In this document: positions 1 through 10,261 of the stretch, one piece after another
Position numbering within the stretch: the first letter of the stretch is position 1
Layout of the letters: every line of letters starts with the position of its first letter
Origin: Rhodoplanes sp963724735
GTDB lineage: Bacteria > Pseudomonadota > Alphaproteobacteria > Rhizobiales > Xanthobacteraceae
Assembly (NCBI GenBank): GCA_963724735.1
Contig: CAVRVX010000037.1
Span: forward strand, 186,001-250,000
DNA: 64,000 bases
Direction: 5' to 3'
Notes under the pieces: generated by a model
Databases searched by the model: none
What the model was told of the DNA's origin: nothing
What the model saw: the letters and a program-made list of their open reading frames with translations, nothing else
Position numbers and translations under genes: made by a program

Positions 1-1
1 C

Positions 2-2503
<2,502 letters not shown>

Positions 2504-2548
2504 CGCGTTCAGCGCGCCGCTTAACTTCTCAGCAGTGAGATATGTCGA

Positions 2549-2810
2549 CCTCTCCCCGGCGGGGAGAGGTCGAATTCCGAGTGAGCGAGGAATTCGGGCG
2601 AGGGGGAATTCGAAGCAGAGTCAAAGCCCCCTCACTGCCGAAATGCTGCGCGCCATGCGGCCGGAAACGCCCCTCTCCCCCTGCGGGAGAGGGCGGCGAG
2701 GAATAAGCGTAGCGAATTCCGAGCGGGTGAGGGGTTTGCTTCGTCGCTCCACGATAACCCCTCACCCGCCCTCGCCTTCGCTCGGGCACCCTCTCCCGCA
2801 AGGGGAGAGG
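2549..2810. repeat. Intergenic GC-rich hairpin repeat cluster
   Basis: The 369 bases between metH and the next gene hold no gene. At 2549-2569 is a near-perfect palindrome, CCTCTCCCC-GGC-GGGGAGAGG. From about 2668 to 2810 is a longer inverted repeat: CCCCTCTCCC near 2670 pairs with GGGAGAGG at 2803-2810, and GGGTGAGGGGTT at about 2725-2740 pairs with AACCCCTCACCC at about 2757-2768 around a short loop. Such palindromic units are common between genes in Bradyrhizobium and Rhodopseudomonas relatives. They probably act as bidirectional terminators or mRNA stabilisers, or are immobile MITE-like elements. Confidence 0.75.
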
Positions 2811-2872
2811 AGAGCGTTTGTGCGAACCTTCGTGGCCCACAAACTTGTGTCGAATCGAATCGGGTTGCGCCG

Positions 2873-3472
2873 TCACTCCCCGATCGCGTCTTGCGACGCC
2901 ACCACGGCGGCGAAGCGGTCGGCAAGCGCCGCGAGCGCGTTGCGCTGGACTTCAGCCGCCGGAACGGTCGCTCCGGTGATCGGGTCGGGAAGGTCACGCG
3001 TCGCGGTCGCCGCCGCGATCACGGTCGCGCGCAGGCCCTGATCGATGGCGGCGCGGGCGGTCGCCTCCACGCACATATGCGTCATGAATCCGACCACGAT
3101 GATCGCCGAACGGTGCAACGCATGCAGACGGTCGGCCAGGTCGGTGCTGGCAAAGGCGTTGGGCAGGCTCTTGGCAAGCACCGGCTCGCCCGGCGCGGGC
3201 GCCGCCGGCGCGGCGATCTCCGCGCTGGGCGAACCCGCCAGGAACAGCTTGCCGGATTTCGCGTGATGCACGATGTGGATCACCGGCGTCCTCCGCGCGC
3301 GGGCGCGCGCGAGCAGGCGGCCGATCTCTTCCAGCGCCGGGCGCACGCCGGGAAGCGGAAGCGCGCCGTCTACATATTCGTGCTGCGCATCGATCACGAC
3401 GACGACGGAGTTGGCGAGCCGCGCGGGCGCAGCCCCTGCGCCGGCAAGTTCAAGCAGAGTCCTCGGCCGCAT
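2873..3472 (-). CDS. Isochorismatase-family cysteine hydrolase
   Basis: A 199-residue cytoplasmic alpha/beta hydrolase of the isochorismatase/nicotinamidase superfamily. The catalytic Asp is in VVVIDAQHEY (about residue 28), the Lys in VLAKSLPNAF and the nucleophile Cys in FMTHMCVEAT; the preceding T-H and the cis-peptide loop are conserved. Length fits the family's single-domain members. The substrate cannot be read from sequence: homologues cleave isochorismate, nicotinamide, N-carbamoyl compounds or ureido compounds. It stands alone on the minus strand between the repeat and a gene-poor stretch, so context does not help. No strong ribosome site is seen before the ATG at 3472. Confidence 0.85.
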   Translation of the reverse strand: MRPRTLLELAGAGAAPARLANSVVVVIDAQHEYVDGALPLPGVRPALEEIGRLLARARARRTPVIHIVHHAKSGKLFLAGSPSAEIAAPAAPAPGEPVLAKSLPNAFASTDLADRLHALHRSAIIVVGFMTHMCVEATARAAIDQGLRATVIAAATATRDLPDPITGATVPAAEVQRNALAALADRFAAVVASQDAIGE

Positions 3473-3698
3473 TCGAAAAGTCCCGTCCTTCGCAAACGCC
3501 TTCCCCGCCTGCGCGGGCGCCCGCCGCGCAGTTCGATCAGAAGATCAGTCCGCAAACAGACAGGCCCGGTCAAGCCCCGGGCGGCGGATGCGCTGAACGG
3601 TCGTGCTGCTGGCGCGACCAATTAAGCACATCGCTGTCAGACGCGCGATCCCTCAGCCGAATGTCGATGGATGGTGGAGAGGATGCGAGAAGAAATAA

Positions 3699-3770
3699 TC
3701 AGAATGCGCCGAGGATAATCGCCGCGAGAAGCGCGAACGCCGCGCAAGTCGCGATGTAGTTGATCTTCAC
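3699..3770 (-). CDS. Possible 23-residue single-span membrane peptide
   Basis: A short frame starting at GTG (3770-3768), with GGAG six bases upstream, reads MKINYIATCAAFALLAAIIL and ends in GAF before a TGA at 3699. It has a short basic N-terminus and one hydrophobic segment, the form of a small membrane peptide. It is the only well-initiated frame in the 456-base space between the isochorismatase gene (ends 3472) and the chagasin-like gene (3929). The rest of that space (3473-3698 and 3771-3928) shows nothing I can support. Function unknown; it may be chance, though the ribosome site is good. Confidence 0.4.
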   Translation of the reverse strand: MKINYIATCAAFALLAAIILGAF

Positions 3771-3928
3771 AGAAAGCTCCACAGAAGTGCTCCGTCAGTG
3801 TTTCCCCGAATTGCAATATACCATAAAGTGGGGCAGCCCCGAAGCGGGAACTATGCTGCGGCGCAGCGAATTCCTGGAAGATATTTGTCGTTCCGCGGCC
3901 GTTTTCTGGTTTGTTTCTCCCCTACCGC

Positions 3929-4327
3929 TCAACGCACCTCCACTGCGACCGTGTGCTCGCGCGCGGCGCGATTTTCCCAAGGCCGCTGATAGACAAAGAG
4001 CAGCTCGGCGCGGCCCGCGCTCAGTCCTTCGAGCGACCAGCGATGACGGCCCGGCGCCCCGATCGGCGGCGTATCGGACGGCGGCCGCGTAAAGCCCTGG
4101 TCAATGACCTGCACGATCGCGGCATTCTTGCTGCGCGCCGCGTCGAACCGCCAGACGTACCCAGTGGACGGGTTCTCAACGAGATCGATCATCGCGCGCC
4201 CGCCCGGAACGAGTTGGACCGTCTCGTCGCCCGCCTGCGCCGAAGCGCTTCCCGGCGTCATCGCCAGCGCCGCGACGAGCAGCACCGGCCACGCGAGCGC
4301 GCGGGCAGATTCGTTCATCCGAATCAT
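3929..4327 (-). CDS. Chagasin-like (I42) cysteine peptidase inhibitor, exported
   Basis: A 132-residue protein of the chagasin/ICP inhibitor family, which blocks papain-type peptidases with three loops. The loop motifs are visible: NPSTGYVW (first loop), GAPGRHRW (second) and YQRPWE (third). The N-terminus is a signal peptide (hydrophobic run ending in ASAQA), so the protein is periplasmic or secreted. I chose the ATG at 4327 because AAGGAGG lies seven bases upstream; a longer frame begins at 4384 but lacks such a site. It ends 67 bases downstream of the amidase gene's 3' end side-by-side on the same strand and may be co-transcribed with it. Confidence 0.85.
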   Translation of the reverse strand: MIRMNESARALAWPVLLVAALAMTPGSASAQAGDETVQLVPGGRAMIDLVENPSTGYVWRFDAARSKNAAIVQVIDQGFTRPPSDTPPIGAPGRHRWSLEGLSAGRAELLFVYQRPWENRAAREHTVAVEVR

Positions 4328-4393
4328 GGTCGCCCTCCTTCCGCGAGTTGCTTGCAGATTTGCGATCCTCGTATCACGCCGCAAAGCGGGCGA

Positions 4394-5695
4394 TCAGGGT
4401 CTACCGCACGCCCGCGCGAGCGACTGTTCGAGGAACAATGCCGCTTCGAGGGCCGCACGATCGCGCGCGAAACGTCCGACGATCTGCACGCCGAGCGGCA
4501 GTCCCGCCGAATCGCGCTGTCCGGGAACGTTGACGCAGGGACCGCCCATCAGCGTCCATAAGCGATTGAAGGTGGCGACGCCGGTGGACGCCAGCGTCTT
4601 TGGCGCGGCGCCCGGCGCTGACGGCGTGAGGAGCACGTCGGTTCCGGCCATCAAGTCGGCGAGCGCCTGGCGCGCGCGCCGCACCGTGCGTCGCGCGCTG
4701 TCGTACTCGTCGGCGCTGATCTGGCGCGCATTGTCGAGCAGATCGCGCAGGCGCGGCCCGATGGAGTCGCGATGATGGTCATATTCGAAGGCAAGCGCCC
4801 GCCAGGCCTCGTAGTCCTGAATGGTGGCGTGCGCGCGAAACGCATCCTCCAGGATGGGCGGCAGGCGCACCTCCTCTACCGACGCCCCCGCCTCGCCTGC
4901 CACGCGCGCGGCGTTTTCCACCGCGCTTTGCATCGCCTCGCTCGCTTCAGCCCAAACGTGTGTGCGTACAAGCGCGATGCGCGGGGCGGCAGGCTGCGCA
5001 CGATCGACGCGCAGGTCGCGCCCGGCGATGGCGGCGGCCGCGAAAGCGACATCGGCGACGCTCATGGCGAACAGGCCCGCGGTATCGAGCGACCAGGCGA
5101 ACGGCTTGCAGCCCGCCATCGGCAACAATTTGAAGGACGGCTTGTAACCGGCGACGCCGCAATAGGCGGCGGGGCGAACGACCGACCCGCCGGTCTGGCT
5201 GCCGACTGCGATCGGGAGCATGCCCGCCGCGACGGCCGCCGCCGAGCCGGAGGAGGAACCGCCAGGCGTGTGCTCGAGATTGCGCGGATTGCGCGTCGCG
5301 GCCGGATCGAGAAAGGCCAGCGGGGTCGTGACCGTCTTGCCGACGATGACGCCGCCGGCGCGGCGGATCATCGACACGAGCGCGGCGTCGGTTACCGGCC
5401 GGTGACCCGCATAGATAGGCGACCCGTAAGCGGTCGGCAGATCGGCGGTGTCGAACAGATCCTTGACGCCGACCGGCAGCCCCCGCAGCGGAGCCGTGCT
5501 CAGATCGCCGGCGGCCCGCTGGGCGCTCTGGCGCGCCCGATCGAGGTCGAGCACGGCGAAGGCGCCGATCTCGCCTTCGCGATGGGCGATTGCCTCGGCG
5601 CATAAATCGATTACGCCGGCCGGGGTGAGCTCGCCGCGTTCGACCCGGCCAACGAGTTCGAGCGCGCTCAGCGGGCCCTCGGCGGTTCTCGGCAA
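4394..5695 (-). CDS. Amidase, amidase-signature family (GatA/AtzF-like)
   Basis: A 433-residue hydrolase of the amidase signature family, which uses a Ser-cisSer-Lys triad to cleave carboxamides. The Lys is in PVGVKDLFD (about residue 73), the cis-Ser in PGGSSSGSAAAVAAG and the nucleophile Ser in GSQTGGSVVRPA. The length is typical for free-standing amidases, not GatA of the Glu-tRNA amidotransferase, and no gatB/gatC is nearby. Substrate cannot be named. It is followed on the same strand by the chagasin-like gene. The start at 5695 is the first Met in frame, and no alternative improves the N-terminus. Confidence 0.9.
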   Translation of the reverse strand: MPRTAEGPLSALELVGRVERGELTPAGVIDLCAEAIAHREGEIGAFAVLDLDRARQSAQRAAGDLSTAPLRGLPVGVKDLFDTADLPTAYGSPIYAGHRPVTDAALVSMIRRAGGVIVGKTVTTPLAFLDPAATRNPRNLEHTPGGSSSGSAAAVAAGMLPIAVGSQTGGSVVRPAAYCGVAGYKPSFKLLPMAGCKPFAWSLDTAGLFAMSVADVAFAAAAIAGRDLRVDRAQPAAPRIALVRTHVWAEASEAMQSAVENAARVAGEAGASVEEVRLPPILEDAFRAHATIQDYEAWRALAFEYDHHRDSIGPRLRDLLDNARQISADEYDSARRTVRRARQALADLMAGTDVLLTPSAPGAAPKTLASTGVATFNRLWTLMGGPCVNVPGQRDSAGLPLGVQIVGRFARDRAALEAALFLEQSLARACGRP

Positions 5696-5884
5696 AAGGT
5701 GGTCCTTTCAGTCGGCACGGCCGCAGGGGGGGCTGGGGACGAGAGGTCGGCGGAAAGCGCGCGGGACCCACGGCAACCGGCTCATCCGCGCGTCATTGTT
5801 AATAGTTAACCATGCGGTTCGAGGCAGCGCTACCGACGAGTAACATTGAGCCATCCTTAACGGACTTCCGCGCAACCTGCGCGC

Positions 5885-7120
5885 ATGACGCGCGACGTTC
5901 GCTTGTATCTCGTCGGCTCGCTCGTTCTTGTCCTGCTCGCCGGCTGCGGCCGAAATTTCTTCGCGCAGCGCGAGGCCTGGCGACACGAGGCCGAAGTGCA
6001 ATGTTTGAAGTCCGGCGCCGTCAAAGAGGGGCCGGCTGTCGCGATGCTGTCCCCGATCGAGGGGCCCGGAATCTGCGGGGCCGATTTTCCGTTCAAGGTC
6101 GCGGCGCTCGGCGATACGCAGGCGCTCGGCTATGCCGACGAGCCGATCCGGCCGCCCGGCGCGATCCGCGGCGGCTCGGCTCGCACCAGTTCGTCGCCCG
6201 CCCCCCCGGAGCGCGGCTCTTCGGCCCCCAACCCGGACCCGTCGCGCCCGCTTGATCTCAGTCCGTCCGGAGCAGCGGCCTCCTCGGCGAGTGGACCCGT
6301 TGGCGAGACGAACCCGTCGAGACCCTACGGCTCCCCGTTCTCTGGAAGCCGGACGGGCCGATCCCCTGCGGTCACGCAGAGCCCGCTGGCGCCGCTCGAT
6401 CCAGGCGTCGCAGGCTTGCCTAATCCGCCGCGCAATCCGGCCTATGGGGAAAGCGTGCCGATTTCGCCCTCGCGCGAAGCCGAGGCCCCAACGCGGTCGC
6501 TTGCTGCCTCCGTCACGCCGCCGGCGACGCTCGCCTGCCCGGTCGTTTCCGCGCTCGACCGCTGGGTCACCGAGGCGGTTCAGCCCGCCGCGCAGCGCTG
6601 GTTCGGTCAACCGGTCGTCGAGATCAAGCAGATTTCCGCCTATTCGTGCCGCGGCATGAACGGCAACCCGTACGCCCGCATTTCCGAGCACGCGTTCGGC
6701 AATGCGCTCGACATTGCCGGGTTCGTGCTCGCCGACGGCCATGTGATCACGGTAAGGCGCGGCTGGGTCGGAACGCCGGAAGAACAGGGATTCTTACACG
6801 ACGTCCAGTCCGCGGCCTGCAACTTTTTTTCGACGGTGCTCGCGCCCGGCTCAAACCGATTTCACTACGACCACATTCACGTCGATCTAATGCAACGCGA
6901 CAGCGGCCGGCAAATCTGCGAGCCGGCGGCTATTTCCGGCGAGGCGGTCGCGGCGCGGGCGCGGGGACGTGGCGGCTATGCCCGTAGCCGTCCGGCCGAC
7001 TATGCAGTTACGGGGTCCGTCCCGCCGCGACCGCGGGTAGACCCTGGTCGCAGTCGCCTTCCTGCCGCCCGATTTGAGGACGACCGAGACAGCAAAAGCG
7101 CGGTCCCCGGAGAGGATTGA
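5885..7120 (+). CDS. Extensin-family lipoprotein (M15-like fold C-terminal domain)
   Basis: A 411-residue cell-envelope lipoprotein. Residues 1-20 form a lipoprotein signal with lipobox LLAG-C. A Pro/Ser/Arg-rich low-complexity linker (about 85-210) leads to the extensin-like C-terminal domain (about 215-345). That domain keeps conserved cysteines (LACPVV, YSCRGM, AACNFF, ICEP) and a probable metal site SEHAFGNALDIAGF ... FHYDHIHVDL, which resembles M15 D,D-carboxypeptidases. The family is annotated from plant extensin similarity, but peptidoglycan modification is the likelier role. The tail after about 350 is Arg/Pro-rich. Transcribed alone. Confidence 0.82.
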   Translation: MTRDVRLYLVGSLVLVLLAGCGRNFFAQREAWRHEAEVQCLKSGAVKEGPAVAMLSPIEGPGICGADFPFKVAALGDTQALGYADEPIRPPGAIRGGSARTSSSPAPPERGSSAPNPDPSRPLDLSPSGAAASSASGPVGETNPSRPYGSPFSGSRTGRSPAVTQSPLAPLDPGVAGLPNPPRNPAYGESVPISPSREAEAPTRSLAASVTPPATLACPVVSALDRWVTEAVQPAAQRWFGQPVVEIKQISAYSCRGMNGNPYARISEHAFGNALDIAGFVLADGHVITVRRGWVGTPEEQGFLHDVQSAACNFFSTVLAPGSNRFHYDHIHVDLMQRDSGRQICEPAAISGEAVAARARGRGGYARSRPADYAVTGSVPPRPRVDPGRSRLPAARFEDDRDSKSAVPGED

Positions 7121-7251
7121 AGAAGTTCAGTGCGAGCGCCTCTCCGCTGATATGTGGTTAGCCTGTCGGATTTCGCAATTATAAGTTGTACGCTGGCCGA
7201 CCGCTTCCCTCTTGACCTAGCGTGTCGCGGCGGGGGAGGTTCGGCCGGGTG

Positions 7252-9369
7252 ATGGAGATAAGCGAGTTGACCAATTCCGGTGCCGGACTATTGGCGGCGG
7301 CGCGAGCATGGCTGCGGTCGCTACGCAGGCCGGTGCCCCTGCGGGTTGCACTCGCACTGCTGATGCTCGGCGCGTTGCTCCCCAGCCTGATCTTTTTCGC
7401 GCTCGAATACCGTGCCGCGATGGCCGACAAGCGGAACGAGATCGAACGGCAGGGTCGGAGCTATGCGCAGGCGATCGCCGACGACATCACGCGGGAGATA
7501 GCCGTCAAGCAGGCCCAGCTCTCGGCGCTGACCACCTCGCCGGACCTGAGCGCCGGAAATCTCGCTGGATTTTACGCGCAGGCGCGCCAGGCCGCGTTGA
7601 CCGTCCCGGGATGGATCTCGCTCTTCGCCGAGGATGGACATCAGCTATTCAACACGCTCGCCCCTTATGGCACGTCGTTGCCGAACTCGCGGAACTCGGA
7701 CCTCGTCCGCAAGGTCGCCTCGAGCGGGCATTGTGCGACGACGGACCTATTCAAGTCCGAACTGGGGAATCGCTATCTGGTGAGTCTTCTCTGTCCCGCG
7801 CCTGGCGGATATGTCATCGCCGGCAGCCTGCCGGTCGATCATCTGACCAGCGTCGTGCAGCGGCAGACCAAGGGCGGCTGGATGGTCGCGCTGGTCGACG
7901 GCAAGGGACACGTCATCGCCCGCAGCGATCACTCAGAGGATTTCATCGGCAAGACGCTGCCGCCGCACACGCATGAGCGCTTGGGATTGGAAACCAACGG
8001 CTGGATCGACGTTCCGTTGGACGGCGTGCAGTCCTGCGCCGGCTGGCAGCGGCTTTCCAATAACTGGACGGTGCTCGCCGCAGTTCCGCTGGCGACGGTG
8101 GAAGCGCCGTTGCGACTCTGGCGCCGGGAGGTGCTGTGGAGCCTGCTCATTTTCTCCGGGCTCGCTCTCGTTTCTGCGGCTCTGATCGGGGAGTGGATCG
8201 TCCGGTCAATGAACGAATTGTCGAAGGCGGCGGCCGAAATCGTCGCCGGGCGCACCAGCGAACCATTGCATTCAAGCATCCGCGAGGTGAACGAGGTCGG
8301 CAACGCGCTCGCCAAAGCGGCGCAGGATCGCGCCAAGGGCGAATTGGCGAACGCCCACCTTGCCGCGCTCGTCACCTTCTCCGGCGACGCGATCATGAGC
8401 GTTTCGCTGGACGGCCGGATTCTGACCTGGAATTCGGCGGCGCAAACGCTTTACGGCTATCGGGCCGAAGAGGCGATCGGCCGCCAACAATCCGACCTGA
8501 TCCCGCTCACCCGTTTCAAGGAGATCGATGAGAAATTCGCCGCCGCGCGCGCCGGGCGCAGCCTGCGGCTGGAAACGGTGCGGCGGCGCAAGGACGGCAG
8601 CCTGGTCGAGGTCTCGCTCGACGCCGGCCCGATTCGCAACGCCGAGGGCGAGCTGGTCGGCATTTCCGTGATCGCCCACGACATCAGCCAGCGCAAGCGC
8701 AACGAAGCGCACATGGAATTCGTGATGCGCGAGCTGTCGCATCGCACCAAAAATCTCATCACGGTGATCATCGCCATGGCCCGCCGCACGGCCCGCCAGA
8801 GCGGCGATTTCAGCGACTTCGAAAACAAGTTCACCGGACGGCTGCACGGCCTCGCCCGCTCGCACGACCTGCTCGTCCACACCGATTGGATCGGCGCGTC
8901 GATCGAGGAGCTGGTGCGCTCGCAGCTTGCTCCCTTCATCACCGATTCGTCGTCCCTGCAGACCAACGGTCCGGATTTGCTGCTGCGGCCGGAAGTCGTG
9001 CAGAATCTAGGCTTCTCCCTGCATGAGCTTGCGACCAACGCCAACAAATTCGGCGCGCTCAGCCAAGCGGGCGGCCATGTGGCGATTCACTGGGAGCTTG
9101 CAAGAAACGCGGCCGGACAATCCCGCATCCGCCTGAGCTGGCGCGAACACGGCGGACCGGAGGTCGAACCGCCGGCACGCACCGGTTTCGGATCGACGGT
9201 GATCCAGAAACTGACCGAGGCGTCCCTCAATGCGATCGTCACCATCGCCTTCGACCGCGAGGGGTTCCGCTGGGAGGTCGACATGCCGGCCGACGAGATC
9301 TTGAGCGAGGGCGACGTCGCCATCCCCGGCCTGCTCGCAGCCTCCGCTTCGATGCGAGCGGCGAGCTGA
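7252..9369 (+). CDS. Membrane sensor histidine kinase, HWE family, with PAS domain
   Basis: A 705-residue inner-membrane sensor kinase. TM1 (about 30-52) and TM2 (about 300-322) bracket a periplasmic sensing region. A short HAMP-like linker, a PAS domain (about 370-485, TFSGDAIMSVSL to HDISQRKR) and an HWE kinase core follow. The phosphoacceptor His is in ELSHRTKNLI; the N box is LHELATNANKFGA; the WxE element is LSWREHGG; the G box is TGFGSTVIQKL. HWE kinases are abundant in rhizobia and often act in light or general stress responses. No response regulator is adjacent, so the partner is unknown. GGGGGAGG at 7232-7239 supports a start at 7249 (GTG) or 7252 (ATG). Confidence 0.9.
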   Translation: MEISELTNSGAGLLAAARAWLRSLRRPVPLRVALALLMLGALLPSLIFFALEYRAAMADKRNEIERQGRSYAQAIADDITREIAVKQAQLSALTTSPDLSAGNLAGFYAQARQAALTVPGWISLFAEDGHQLFNTLAPYGTSLPNSRNSDLVRKVASSGHCATTDLFKSELGNRYLVSLLCPAPGGYVIAGSLPVDHLTSVVQRQTKGGWMVALVDGKGHVIARSDHSEDFIGKTLPPHTHERLGLETNGWIDVPLDGVQSCAGWQRLSNNWTVLAAVPLATVEAPLRLWRREVLWSLLIFSGLALVSAALIGEWIVRSMNELSKAAAEIVAGRTSEPLHSSIREVNEVGNALAKAAQDRAKGELANAHLAALVTFSGDAIMSVSLDGRILTWNSAAQTLYGYRAEEAIGRQQSDLIPLTRFKEIDEKFAAARAGRSLRLETVRRRKDGSLVEVSLDAGPIRNAEGELVGISVIAHDISQRKRNEAHMEFVMRELSHRTKNLITVIIAMARRTARQSGDFSDFENKFTGRLHGLARSHDLLVHTDWIGASIEELVRSQLAPFITDSSSLQTNGPDLLLRPEVVQNLGFSLHELATNANKFGALSQAGGHVAIHWELARNAAGQSRIRLSWREHGGPEVEPPARTGFGSTVIQKLTEASLNAIVTIAFDREGFRWEVDMPADEILSEGDVAIPGLLAASASMRAAS

Positions 9370-9416
9370 GGATCAAACCAAAGATCGCCAAGCGGCTCTT
9401 GAGGGGCTCCGCCTCA

Positions 9417-9650
9417 TCATTTCTTCGCCACCCCCTCGGGGCGAAACTCCAGGATATCGCCGGGCTGGCAGTCGAGCGCCTCGCAGATGCGGGCGAGCGT
9501 ATCGAACCGCACGCCCCGGACTTTGCCCGATTTCAGCAGCGAGACGTTCTGCTCGGTGATGCCGATGCGCTCGGCGAGCTCCTTGGAGCGCATCTTGCGC
9601 CGCGCCAGCATGACGTCGAGATTGACCACGATCGGCATCGTGTCGCTCAT
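9417..9650 (-). CDS. Small Cro/C1-type (YozG-like) transcriptional regulator
   Basis: A 77-residue helix-turn-helix protein with the LARRKMRSKELAERIGITEQNVS recognition unit and the C-terminal DTLARICEALDCQPGDIL helix typical of the YozG/HTH_26 group. These are usually encoded just after a DUF2975 membrane protein and are thought to regulate that gene pair. Here the start ATG overlaps the stop of the upstream DUF2975 remnant (9647-9650, ATGA), so the two were translationally coupled. Because the partner is truncated, the regulator may have lost its promoter. Confidence 0.88.
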   Translation of the reverse strand: MSDTMPIVVNLDVMLARRKMRSKELAERIGITEQNVSLLKSGKVRGVRFDTLARICEALDCQPGDILEFRPEGVAKK

Positions 9651-9912
9651 ACGAAGCTCGCGTTCTCGTCGGCGAGGCGGACCGCCTCGCGGATCACGGT
9701 CGCCACTGCGAACAACGCCCCGCCGACGATCAGCGCGAAATAGTCGTTGATCGAGAAGGTGATCACGATCGCGCGCTCGCCCGGCGGGTTGCCGAGCGAA
9801 AGTGCCGCCGAGAGTGCCGCCGACGTGAAGGGGCCGAGCGGGCCCTGGGCCAGCACGGTCGCGCCGAATGTCTGCAGATGCCGGGCCGCCAGGGCCGTGA
9901 AGACGCGGCCAC
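9647..9912 (-). pseudogene. DUF2975 membrane protein, 5'-truncated remnant
   Basis: The last 87 or so residues match the C-terminal half of DUF2975 membrane proteins: GRVFTALAARHLQTFG, a hydrophobic span and SINDYFALIVGGALFAVATV, ending REAVRLADENASFV. The homology and the codon bias stop near 9912. The frame continues to an ATG at 10150, but that upstream part is antisense to a plus-strand fragment with good codon bias and looks like neither membrane protein nor DUF2975. I read this as a gene cut by a rearrangement, leaving the coupled regulator intact. Confidence 0.65.
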
Positions 9913-9916
9913 TAGC

Positions 9917-10183
9917 GACGCTGCGGAAGCGGCGCGCGTCAGCGCGGTGCGCGAGAGCTTGAAACGCAAGCAGGCCGCGAGCGGGAGCCGCGGCGGCTCG
10001 ATTACGATCGCGGTCAGGCCGGAGGTCTGCCGCACCGGCGAGATCGCCGCCGGGCCGGTCCTGTTCACGACCTATCTGCGGACCGGCGAGACCGGGGGTT
10101 ACGTTCCGCTTGCGCGCGACGTCGATCTGCGGACGCTCTCCCCGCAACATGACGTCGCCGCGACGCTTGCGCCGTGCGAATGA
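9917..10183 (+). pseudogene. 3' fragment of an unidentified plus-strand gene
   Basis: From about 9917 to the TGA at 10181-10183 the plus strand reads as convincing protein, with strong GC at third codon positions and hydrophobic/charged patterning (ITIAVRPEVCRTGEIAAGPV, then TTYLRTGETGGYVPLARDVD). It lacks a start: the only ATG (9878) lies in sequence antisense to the DUF2975 remnant. I do not recognise the family. It looks like the 3' end of a longer gene joined to the truncated DUF2975 gene at a breakpoint near 9912-9917, where CCACTAGC occurs. It ends 79 bases from the convergent epimerase gene. Confidence 0.45.
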
Positions 10184-10261
10184 CGCAGCGAATTGACGCT
10201 GCTCGCCTTCGCTGTTGTGTGTTGTCCGCTTGCAGCCGTCGTGCCGCCTGGTCCGACGCCG

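Noticed and set aside
9913..10150. Minus-strand extension of the DUF2975 frame to an ATG at 10150
   Set aside because: The extension is Arg/Gly-rich, without membrane spans or DUF2975 features, and is antisense to better-coded plus-strand sequence.
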